This document shows, piece after piece, positions 55,123-62,877 of a stretch of 64,000 nucleotides of DNA. A model generated the notes under the pieces. The model saw only the letters and a program-made list of their open reading frames with translations. It was not told where the DNA came from and did no database searches. Position 1 is the stretch's first letter, and every line of letters begins with the position of its first letter. Source of the stretch: CAVQEG01 sp963711465. GTDB taxonomy: Bacteria; Bacteroidota; Ignavibacteria; OLB7. The DNA is taken from NCBI GenBank assembly GCA_963711465.1, contig CAVQEG010000001.1, positions 2,976,001-3,040,000 on the forward strand. The letters are read 5' to 3'. Both the position numbers and the translations under genes were made by a program.

Positions 55123-55283
55123 CAGCGGCCACCGCTGCCACAGCGGCCCACCGCTGCCACAGCGGCCCACCGCTGCCACAGCGGCCACCGCAGCCACAGC
55201 GGCCAACCGCAGCCACAGCGGCCACCGCAGCCACAGCGGCCAACCGCAGCCACAGCGGCCACCGCAGCCACAGCGGACAACCG
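55123..55283. repeat. Tandem hairpin array 1 (8 units)
   Basis: Eight full units plus a partial one, alternately 18 and 19 bp (cagcggcccaccgctgcca, cagcggccaccgcagcca, cagcggccaaccgcagcca). CTG-type units form a perfect 6-bp hairpin CCGCTG-cca-CAGCGG across each junction; CAG-type units lose it in part. CTG-type units come first, CAG-type last. Confidence 0.95.
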
Positions 55284-55300
55284 GAATTCTCGTCAAAACC

Positions 55301-55887
55301 GCGGTGTTGCTCTTCGTACGAGGTGGACGCAGCGGTCCTCAGCCATAGCGGTGGGCGCGGGGCGCGACGGCAGAGCCGTCGCGAGGGCGCGGCGAGCACG
55401 CAGATGTGGCGGTACATTCGTGCCGAGGCGGCCGCTGGAGTACTGACAAGACTACTGGGGTGCCGGGGGAGCGGCCGGCTCAATTGCAGCGGCTCACCTC
55501 AACGATAGCGGTTCACCTCAGCCACAGCGGTTCACCTCAACCATAGCGATTCACCTCAGCCACATCAGCACGAAGGAAGTCTCGTCGGTACCGGAGCGAC
55601 CTCCTCGGCACGAATGTACCTCTACAGTAAAGTGCCCGCCGCGCCCATCGCGATGGCTCCGCCGTCGCGAACAGCGGCCACCGCTGCCACAGCGGCCCAC
55701 CGCTGCCACAGCGGCCCACCGCTGCCACAGCGGCCCACCGCTGCCACAGCGGCCACCGCTGCCACAGCGGCCCACCGCTGCCACAGCGGCCCACCGCTGC
55801 CACAGCGGCCACCGCAGCCACAGCGGCCAACCGCAGCCACAGCGGCCACCGCAGCCACAGCGGACAACCGGAATTCTCGTCAAAACC
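55301..55887. repeat. Large direct repeat, copy 2 (587 bp)
   Basis: Same order as copy 1 with few substitutions and one extra degenerate 19-nt unit; 57 bp longer because array 2 has more units and the degenerate block is extended. Ends in the same 20-bp spacer. Confidence 0.9.
55672..55870. repeat. Tandem hairpin array 2 (10 units)
   Basis: Ten full 18/19-bp units plus a partial one, in the same CTG-type then CAG-type order as array 1. Confidence 0.95.
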
Positions 55888-56690
55888 GCGGTGTTGCTCT
55901 TCGTTCGAGGTGGACGCAGCGGTCCTCAGCCATAGCGGTGGGCGCGGGGCGCGACGGCAGAGCCGTCGCGCGGGCGCGGCGAGCACGCAGATGTGGCGGT
56001 ACATTCGTGCGGAGGCGGCCGCTGGAGTACTGACAAGACTACTGGCGTGCCGGGGGGAGCGGCCAGCTCAATTGCAGCGGTTCACCTCAGCCACATCAGC
56101 GCGAAGGAAGTCTCGTCGGTACCGGAGCGACCTCCTCGGCACGAATGTACCTCTACAGTAAAGTGCCCGCCGCGCCCATCGCGATGGCTCCGCCGTCGCG
56201 AACAGCGGCCACCGCTGCCACAGCGGCCCACCGCTGCCACAGCGGCCCACCGCTGCCACAGCGGCCCACCGCTGCCACAGCGGCCCACCGCTGCCACAGC
56301 GGCCCACCGCTGCCACAGCGGCCCACCGCTGCCACAGCGGCCCACCGCTGCCACAGCGGCCCACCGCTGCCACAGCGGCCCACCGCTGCCACAGCGGCCC
56401 ACCGCTGCCACAGCGGCCCACCGCTGCCACAGCGGCCCACCGCTGCCACAGCGGCCACCGCAGCCACAGCGGCCAACCGCAGCCACAGCGGCCAACCGCA
56501 GCCACAGCGGCCACCGCAGCCACAGCGGCCACCGCAGCCACAGCGGACAACCGCAGCCACAGCGGCCACCGCAGCCACAGCGGCCACCTCAGCCACAGCG
56601 GACAACCGCAGCCACAGCGGACAACCGCAGCCACAGCGGACAACCGCAGCCACAGCGGACAACCGCTGCCACGGCGGTTCACCTCAACTG
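55888..56690. repeat. Large direct repeat, copy 3 (about 800 bp)
   Basis: Most divergent copy: it lacks two of the degenerate units between the arms and has the longest array. It ends with cggcggttcacctcaac, a decayed unit, 270 bp before mraZ. Confidence 0.88.
56203..56671. repeat. Tandem hairpin array 3 (25 units)
   Basis: Twenty-five 18/19-bp units. The first run consists of 19-bp CTG-type units that are identical for more than a dozen repeats, suggesting recent expansion; later units are the CAG-type, ending with cagcggacaaccgcagcca variants. No unique spacers, so it is not a CRISPR array. Confidence 0.95.
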
Positions 56691-56911
56691 AAGAGGCCCT
56701 CCTCAATAGCCGCTGCCACCGTGCTATCTGAAAAGATTTTCAGTACGAGGCCTTCGTCGCGGTAAACGAGGGATAACGCACATACGGAATTCGTGAACCC
56801 TTGAATTCGCGCTGAATTTGAGGGTTCTGCGTTTTCTCGGCGAATTTCATGGAGAACTTGCATCTGTGCCGCGGGTGCGTACGGGAAGCTGGTATGTTGA
56901 ATTCGTTCGAG

Positions 56912-56936
56912 TGGGGGAAAGTGGGTGAAGCGGGGG
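56912..56936 (+). promoter_or_regulatory. MraZ operator (three TGGGN-type boxes, 10-bp period)
   Basis: TGGGG (56912), TGGGT (56922) and GGGGT (56932) lie at exact 10-bp steps, 27-51 bp upstream of the mraZ ATG. E. coli MraZ binds three TGGGN direct repeats with the same 10-bp step at its own promoter, so this is probably the autoregulatory site of the dcw cluster. The third box is degenerate. Confidence 0.75.
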
Positions 56937-56962
56937 TGAGTGCCAGTATTGACAGTTGCCGA

Positions 56963-57421
56963 ATGTCATTCTTCAAGGGACGCGAAATCTATTCGGTGGA
57001 TGCCAAGGGACGCATGAACGTCCCGGCGAAGATGCGCCGCAGCCTCTCCCCCGACGCCGCCGATACGTTCGTGCTGACGCGAGGTCCCCAGAACGACCCG
57101 TGCATCTATGCCTACCCGCTCGATCAATGGCGAAAGGTCGAGGGACAGCTCAGCGGACTCAGCCAGGACCGTGAAGCCGATCGCTTCACCCTGCGGGCGC
57201 TGCTCTGCTGGGCCGAAGAGGTCACCCTCGATGGACAGTTCAGGATCGTGATCCCGAAGCCGCTCCTGGAGCTCGCGCGCATCGACAGAAGTGCGCTGGT
57301 GCTCGGAGCGATGGAGCACATCGAAATCTGGAATCCCGAGGTCTTTGACAACTACATGAACGGCAGACACGAGTCCTTCGCAACGGTTGCTGCAACCGTG
57401 GCGAGCAGCGGCGGAATGTGA
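56963..57421 (+). CDS. mraZ: Transcriptional regulator MraZ
   Basis: 152 residues from the ATG at 56963 (MSFFKGREIYSVDAKGRMNV); the open frame starts upstream at 56849, but that part would cover the operator and is not MraZ-like. Two AbrB/SpoVT-like beta-alpha-beta halves, each with a DxKGRhxhP or DxQFRIVIP motif (SVDAKGRMNVPAKMR and TLDGQFRIVIPKPL). It autoregulates the dcw cluster in studied bacteria. First gene of the cluster. Confidence 0.95.
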   Translation: MSFFKGREIYSVDAKGRMNVPAKMRRSLSPDAADTFVLTRGPQNDPCIYAYPLDQWRKVEGQLSGLSQDREADRFTLRALLCWAEEVTLDGQFRIVIPKPLLELARIDRSALVLGAMEHIEIWNPEVFDNYMNGRHESFATVAATVASSGGM

Positions 57422-57516
57422 TCCCCGGCACGTCCGGTGATGCGAACCGTCGGGACTTCCGGCCCGGACGCTGCAACCCAGCGCCCGGATAGGTCCCGAC
57501 AACCAATGCAATTGTG

Positions 57517-58488
57517 ATGGCCCACGACTACCACATTCCGGTACTGCTTTCCGAAACGGTCGACCAGCTGGTGACCGATCGCGCTGGACTCTATGTCGAC
57601 GGCACCCTTGGAGGGGGCGGTCACACCGAGGCGATTCTGGAGCACCTCGCCGACGGTGGACGGGTCGTGGCATTCGATGCCGACCCGGGAGCAATCGCCT
57701 ACGTCCAGTCGCGGCTCGCCTCGCAGATCGAGCGCGGCCGCCTCGAAGTACGTCAGGCGTACTTCCACCAGGGGTGCGAAGGTCTTCAGCACGAGGGGGT
57801 CCACCCGGCCGGCGTCCTGCTCGATCTCGGTGTCTCGAGTCGTCAGCTCGATTCCGATCAGATCGGTCTCAGCTACCGTACTCAGATGCCACTCGACATG
57901 CGCTTCGATCCGAATTCCTCACGTCCATCCGCACGCGATCTGGTCAATCGCGCGTCGGCCGAGGAACTCGCTTCGATCCTGCGCCGGTATGGAGAGGAGC
58001 GGGCTGCATGGAAGATTGCCCAATCGATCACGCAGTCCCGCTCCTCGAGGTCCATTCAGACCACCGCCGACCTCCGTGAGATCATCGAACGCATCACCCC
58101 GCCGCCGTTCATCCTCAAGACCCTTTCCCGAGTCTTTCAGGCACTCCGTATCGCCGTCAATGACGAACTCGGCTCCCTCGAAGCCGCCCTCGACTGCTTT
58201 ACCGGTCTGCTCGCCCCAGGCGGACGATTCGCAGTGCTCACATACCATTCGCTCGAGGATCGCATCGTCAAGGACCGCTTCCGAGAGGAGGCGCGCGACT
58301 GCGTCTGCCCTCCCTCCCTTCCGGTCTGCCGATGCGACAAGGTGCAGCGCCTCCGTGTGCTCACCCGCAAGCCGATCGTTCCGTCGGTCGATGAAATCGA
58401 ACGCAACCCGCGCGCTCGCAGCGCAAAGCTCCGTGTCGCCGAACGCGTCGTCGATTCCAGACCGCCCCGCAGCGCGCGCGTCGACTGA
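57517..58488 (+). CDS. rsmH: 16S rRNA (cytosine(1402)-N4)-methyltransferase
   Basis: SAM-dependent methyltransferase acting on C1402 of 16S rRNA. 323 residues from the ATG at 57517 (a GTG at 57514 is in frame too). N-terminal HIPVLLSETVDQL and SAM motif YVDGTLGGGGHTEAIL; then LLDLGVSSRQLD, PLDMRFDP and the C-terminal VLTYHSLEDRIVKDRFREEA, all hallmarks of MraW/RsmH. 95 bp after mraZ. Confidence 0.97.
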   Translation: MAHDYHIPVLLSETVDQLVTDRAGLYVDGTLGGGGHTEAILEHLADGGRVVAFDADPGAIAYVQSRLASQIERGRLEVRQAYFHQGCEGLQHEGVHPAGVLLDLGVSSRQLDSDQIGLSYRTQMPLDMRFDPNSSRPSARDLVNRASAEELASILRRYGEERAAWKIAQSITQSRSSRSIQTTADLREIIERITPPPFILKTLSRVFQALRIAVNDELGSLEAALDCFTGLLAPGGRFAVLTYHSLEDRIVKDRFREEARDCVCPPSLPVCRCDKVQRLRVLTRKPIVPSVDEIERNPRARSAKLRVAERVVDSRPPRSARVD

Positions 58489-58606
58489 AGTCAGTCTCGC
58501 CCCCTCCCCGTTCGGGACAACCGCGCCAGACCGTCCGTCCAGGAGCTGTCATCGATGGTAGAGGTCAGTCCAGAGGGAATTCTTCCCATACCGTGCCCGC
58601 ATCAGC

Positions 58607-59092
58607 ATGCCCGACATTCTTCTCAATCGAACCCGACGCACCGGCCGCTCGAGCCGCCAGCAGATCGACGCGTTCGACGATCGACAGATCGACGACCCCT
58701 TCGACGATGGCTACCCCGATGATGCCGGACTCGACGCGTACCGACAGGCGCTCGGTCGTAAGTCCCCGCGCCGCCGCCGCGTCGCTGCGGATGTCGAAGA
58801 ACCGAAACGCTTCCGCCCGTTCGTCCGACGCTGGATGACTGCGCTCATGCTGATGGTCGCCGGCCTGCTGGCCGTGCTCTACGTGTCCAATGCGATCGCC
58901 GTCAATCAGCTGCTCGCCGATAACATCTCGCTCGAACGGGAACGGGATGCGGTGCAGAACGAGAACGAACGGCTTCGCGCCGAACTGCTTCGACTCCAGT
59001 CGGTCGAACGCGTCACCGGCGTCGCCTCGGAACACCTCGGAATGGTGCAGCCGAAGCGACCGCCCGTGGCACTCGATCCCGAGGTCCGGTAG
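58607..59092 (+). CDS. ftsL: FtsL-like division protein
   Basis: 161 residues. A long charged cytoplasmic N-terminus (about 1-76), one membrane span (MTALMLMVAGLLAVLYVSNA, about 77-96), then a periplasmic coiled coil (ISLERERDAVQNENERLRAE, LLRLQSVERV) ending in GVASEHLGMVQP. This is the FtsL/DivIC topology, and the position between rsmH and the PBP gene is the classic ftsL place. Sequence identity in this family is poor, so the name rests on topology and synteny. Confidence 0.85.
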   Translation: MPDILLNRTRRTGRSSRQQIDAFDDRQIDDPFDDGYPDDAGLDAYRQALGRKSPRRRRVAADVEEPKRFRPFVRRWMTALMLMVAGLLAVLYVSNAIAVNQLLADNISLERERDAVQNENERLRAELLRLQSVERVTGVASEHLGMVQPKRPPVALDPEVR

Positions 59093-59173
59093 GCCCCGCA
59101 AGGGCTCAGCCCCCTCTCCCAATTCCCGATTCCGAATTCAATCCACGTTCGCTCGCCGGACGCTACGCAACGC

Positions 59174-61294
59174 GTGTCTCTGCAGCACGACATACCGCAG
59201 CCGGTCCGCCGCCGTCCCCGCCGGGGAACCGGTCGCATCTACCTCGTCGGATTCCTGATGTGCATCGCGCTCGTTGGGCTGATCGTCCGCCTGGCAATGC
59301 TGCAGCTGGTCGACGGCCCCGCCTATGCCGAACGCGCCCGCCGTCAGTATGAGGCCAAGATGACGCTGCCGGCCGAACGTGGAGCGCTCTTCGATCGGAA
59401 CGGGAATCTGCTGGCGACCAACGCCGTCAGCTACTCCTACGCCGTCGACCCGACCCAGGTCGAGCACCCGTACCGACTCGGTAAGCTCTTTGCCTCGGTG
59501 CTCGGAGGTGATTCCGCCGACTACGTGCACAAAATCACCGACGATGAGCGTGCCTTCGTCTGGATCGATCGCAAAGTGACCGGCAGCGCCGCCGAACGAC
59601 TCGGGGAAATCCAGGACCCCGGGCTGCTGCGCATGAAGGAACCGGTCCGCCGCTTCGAGTACGGTACCATCGGCGCTCAGATGATCGGTTGCACCGGTAT
59701 CGACAACAACGGACTCAGCGGCGTGGAGCTCTTCTACAACGACAAGCTCAAGGGACGTGACGGATTCATCGTCATGCAGCGCGACGCGCGGCGCCATCGC
59801 CGTCCCGACGTCGACCTGCCGCGCGTCGAACCGCGACACGGCGATGGTCTCGAGCTGACGATCGATATCAACGTGCAGGGAATCGTCGAGGACGAACTGC
59901 GGCGGGGCGTCGAGCGGGCGAAAGCGGAATCGGGAACTGCGGTGGCCATCGATCCGCGTACCGGAGAGATCCTGGCGATGGCCAGCTATCCGGGGTTCAA
60001 TCCCAATGATCTCACCGACGCCGATCCCGCAGCGCTCCGCGTTCGCGCGATTACCGACACCTACGAGCCCGGTTCGACGATGAAGGTGGTGACCGCCGCC
60101 GCCATTCTGGAGGATGGGGTGATGAACGTGGACGACTCGATCCATACCGACGGACCGGTGATTCACATCGGCACCCATGTGATCCGCGACGATCACGAGA
60201 TCGACTCGCTCACGCTGCGCAAGGCGCTCGAGGAATCCAGCAACGTCGGCTTCGCGACGGTCGCTACGAAGTTGCCCGAGGCCCGGTTCTACAAGTACGT
60301 GCGCGACTTCGGCTTCGGCATCGTCTCGGGCATCGATCTGCCCGGCGAGGCGCGCGGCGAGGTGAAGAAGCCGAACGAATTCGGACCGACCACCCGCCAG
60401 TTCATGGCGTTCGGCTACCAGCTCGCCGTCACGCCGCTGCAGCTGTGCAATGCCTACGCGACCATTGCCAACGGTGGCGTGATGATGAAGCCGCACCTGC
60501 TCCGGCGCCTCCTGCAGCACGACGGTACGGTGATCGAAGACGTCGAGCCACAGGAGATCCGCCGCGTCGTCAGTGAACGGACCGCCCGCGAGGTGACCGA
60601 GATGATGGTCGGCGTCGTCGAACGCGGAACCGGCCGCCAGGCGGCCGTTCCAGGCCTTCGAATCGCCGGAAAGACCGGGACGTCGCAGCAGCTCTCGGGC
60701 GGAACGTATTCGAAGGAGCACTACAACGCCTCCTTCGCCGGGTTCTTTCCCGCCGACGATCCCCAGGTAGCGCTGGTGGTGCTGCTCGACTCTCCACGCA
60801 ATGGCTACTACGGCGGACAGGTCGCCGCTCCGGTGTTCCGTGAGATCGCGCGGCGTATCAGCAGCGCGTCGCTGCGCGGTGTGCGTCCCGACGTGCGCTT
60901 CGCCTCGACCGACACGACGGCGATCGCACCGCCGGATCACAACGTCCGCGTGCCGGATCTGCGTGGGGTGCAACCCGATGCGGCGCGCGAGATCGGCGAG
61001 CGATACGGACTGCGCGTGGTGGTCGACGGACCCGAAGCGGTCGTCTCGGCGCAGACTCCCGATCCCGATGCCGTTGTCGAGGCAGGTGGTGTCGTCACCG
61101 TCACAACCGGTGCCGCCGATACGACCATGCGGATGCCGGACGTGCGCGGACTCGCGGTACGGCGGGCATTGAACCTGATGAACGAGCGCCGCATCCGTCC
61201 GCGTGTCAGCGGCAGCGGAATCGTCCGCCATCAGCATCCGTCACCAGGCGTCGAAGTCGCCTCGGATCAGGCGGTCGTTCTCGAATGCAAATAG
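59174..61294 (+). CDS. ftsI: Septal penicillin-binding protein (FtsI/PBP) with two PASTA domains
   Basis: Class B transpeptidase for division septum. 706 residues from a GTG at 59174. Membrane anchor at about 23-45 (IYLVGFLMCIALVGLIVRLA), dimerisation/pedestal domain, transpeptidase domain with Ser301-Thr-Met-Lys304 (EPGSTMK), Ser355-Ser-Asn357 and Lys500-Thr-Gly502. After about 590 two PASTA domains follow (VRVPDLRGVQPDAAREIGER and MRMPDVRGLAVRRALNLMNE). PASTA domains on FtsI are typical of several non-proteobacterial groups including Bacteroidota relatives. GTG start inferred because it is the only start near the anchor. Confidence 0.95.
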   Translation: MSLQHDIPQPVRRRPRRGTGRIYLVGFLMCIALVGLIVRLAMLQLVDGPAYAERARRQYEAKMTLPAERGALFDRNGNLLATNAVSYSYAVDPTQVEHPYRLGKLFASVLGGDSADYVHKITDDERAFVWIDRKVTGSAAERLGEIQDPGLLRMKEPVRRFEYGTIGAQMIGCTGIDNNGLSGVELFYNDKLKGRDGFIVMQRDARRHRRPDVDLPRVEPRHGDGLELTIDINVQGIVEDELRRGVERAKAESGTAVAIDPRTGEILAMASYPGFNPNDLTDADPAALRVRAITDTYEPGSTMKVVTAAAILEDGVMNVDDSIHTDGPVIHIGTHVIRDDHEIDSLTLRKALEESSNVGFATVATKLPEARFYKYVRDFGFGIVSGIDLPGEARGEVKKPNEFGPTTRQFMAFGYQLAVTPLQLCNAYATIANGGVMMKPHLLRRLLQHDGTVIEDVEPQEIRRVVSERTAREVTEMMVGVVERGTGRQAAVPGLRIAGKTGTSQQLSGGTYSKEHYNASFAGFFPADDPQVALVVLLDSPRNGYYGGQVAAPVFREIARRISSASLRGVRPDVRFASTDTTAIAPPDHNVRVPDLRGVQPDAAREIGERYGLRVVVDGPEAVVSAQTPDPDAVVEAGGVVTVTTGAADTTMRMPDVRGLAVRRALNLMNERRIRPRVSGSGIVRHQHPSPGVEVASDQAVVLECK

Positions 61295-61350
61295 ATGCCG
61301 TCAACGACGTCGGTGCGTGATGACCGCGCCAGGTGGTCCGGACAGAATTC

Positions 61351-62877
61351 ATGAAAACCCTCGAGACCATACTCGCCGCCCTCAGCGGACCCGTGCTCGT
61401 TCAGGGCAGCCGGGACCGCGAGGTGAACGCGATCCGCTACGACAGCCGTCGGGTCGAACGGGGCGACGTGTTCGTGGCGGTCAACGCGCGCGGCGACCAT
61501 GGACTCGAATTCCTGCCGGCGGCGATCGAGGCCGGTGCCGCAATTGTCGTCGCCGATGCACCGGGAAATCTTCCGACGGGACTCCTCGACGGGGACGTCA
61601 CCCTGGTCCTCGTTGAGGATGCCCGCCGGGCGATGGCCGAAATGGCGGCGTGCCTCTACGACTATCCCTCACGCAACCTCGATGTCTACGGCGTGACGGG
61701 GACCAACGGAAAGACGACGACCACCTACGTGCTGCAGCAGATCCTCGAAGGGTCCGTCGGTCGCGTGGGTGTGATCGGAACACTCGGAAAAATGCTCGGC
61801 GAAATCGTTCCGACCGGATACACGACGCCGGAAGCGCCGGGGCTGATGGAAATCCTCGATGAGATGGCTCGCGCCGGTCTGAAGGCGGTGGCAATGGAGG
61901 TCAGCTCGCACGCGCTCGCACTCTCGCGCGTTGCCGCTATCGAGTTCGCAGGTGCCGTCTTCACGAATCTGACGCAGGATCATCTCGACTTTCACCTAAC
62001 AATGCAAGAGTACCATGACGCAAAGAAACTCCTCTTCGACGGGCTGGACAGTGGTCGACCAGCCGTGGTCAACGTCGACGACCTACACGGGGGAGGAATG
62101 GTTGGTGACTGTCACGGAACTGTATACCGATTTGGACGGGCTGACGTGGCAGATGCTCGAATCCGACAGGTACGGCTCGGCCCCGGCGGCTCTTCGTGGC
62201 AGCTGATGCTCTCGACCCGGCTCGGTGGCGGTACGCTCGCGCTGGAGTCGCCGCTGCTCGGTGAGTTCAACGTCTACAACGTCACCGGCGCGGCCACACT
62301 CGCACTCGCCGTCGGCGTTCCCCGCACCGTCATCGCCGAACGCGTCGCCTCGCTCCGGCCCGTCCCCGGCCGTATGGAGTCGATCCGCCTTCTCGGAGAT
62401 GCCACCGCCGTCGTCGACTACGCACACACGCCGGATGCCCTCGAGAATCTGCTCGCCGCCTGCCGGCAACTGCTCACCGCTCAGGGCCGCATCATCCTGG
62501 TCTTCGGATGCGGCGGAGATCGAGACCGGACCAAACGACCGCAGATGGGTGCCGTCGCCTCGCGCATGGCAGACCACGTGATCGTGACGTCCGATAACCC
62601 CCGGAGCGAATTGCCCGATGCGATCATCGACGAAATCCTCGCCGGTATCGGTCCGGACTCCGCTGCCGACCGCATCGTCGAGCGCCGCGAGGCCATCGTC
62701 GCGGCGCTCGAGTCCGCCCGCGATCACGATATCGTCGTCGTCGCCGGCAAGGGTCACGAGACCTACCAGATCGTCGGCGACGAACGGCGACACTTCGACG
62801 ATCGCGAAGTGATCAACGCATGGGTCCGCCAGCAGTGGAACGAATCACGCAGACGGACCTCCGCACATGGCTCGTGA
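61351..62877 (+). CDS. murE: UDP-N-acetylmuramoyl-L-alanyl-D-glutamate-2,6-diaminopimelate ligase
   Basis: Adds the third amino acid to the peptidoglycan stem peptide. 508 residues from the ATG at 61351 (a GTG at 61333 is in frame). N-terminal uridine-nucleotide domain with RYDSRRVERGDVFVAV; ATP site TGTNGKTTTTYVLQQIL; the DNPR motif in TSDNPRSELPDA, which selects meso-diaminopimelate over lysine; end domain present. Ends 11 bp inside murF, so translation is probably coupled. Confidence 0.96.
   Translation: MKTLETILAALSGPVLVQGSRDREVNAIRYDSRRVERGDVFVAVNARGDHGLEFLPAAIEAGAAIVVADAPGNLPTGLLDGDVTLVLVEDARRAMAEMAACLYDYPSRNLDVYGVTGTNGKTTTTYVLQQILEGSVGRVGVIGTLGKMLGEIVPTGYTTPEAPGLMEILDEMARAGLKAVAMEVSSHALALSRVAAIEFAGAVFTNLTQDHLDFHLTMQEYHDAKKLLFDGLDSGRPAVVNVDDLHGGGMVGDCHGTVYRFGRADVADARIRQVRLGPGGSSWQLMLSTRLGGGTLALESPLLGEFNVYNVTGAATLALAVGVPRTVIAERVASLRPVPGRMESIRLLGDATAVVDYAHTPDALENLLAACRQLLTAQGRIILVFGCGGDRDRTKRPQMGAVASRMADHVIVTSDNPRSELPDAIIDEILAGIGPDSAADRIVERREAIVAALESARDHDIVVVAGKGHETYQIVGDERRHFDDREVINAWVRQQWNESRRRTSAHGS

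Larger units (their letters stand above)
54771..55300. repeat. Large direct repeat, copy 1 (530 bp)
   Basis: Starts gcggtgttgctcttc and ends in the spacer ccggaattctcgtcaaaacc. It contains an inverted arm pair, degenerate 19-nt units with cacctcaac (about 54957-55015) and tandem array 1. All six frames are open over parts of it because of composition, without any start, signal or domain, so I call it noncoding. Confidence 0.9.

Noticed and set aside
56203..56671. Possible CRISPR array
   Set aside because: Units are contiguous and near identical with no unique spacers, and no cas genes are near.
55993..56765. Several long open frames with repeated HRCHSGPPLPQRP or CGSGGPLWQRWAAVAAV
   Set aside because: Translations of an 18/19-bp tandem repeat in all phases; no stop codons arise by composition. 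No ribosome binding site, signal peptide or recognisable fold.
59138..61237. 699-residue minus-strand open frame opposite ftsI
   Set aside because: Antisense shadow; the plus-strand PBP has all catalytic motifs.
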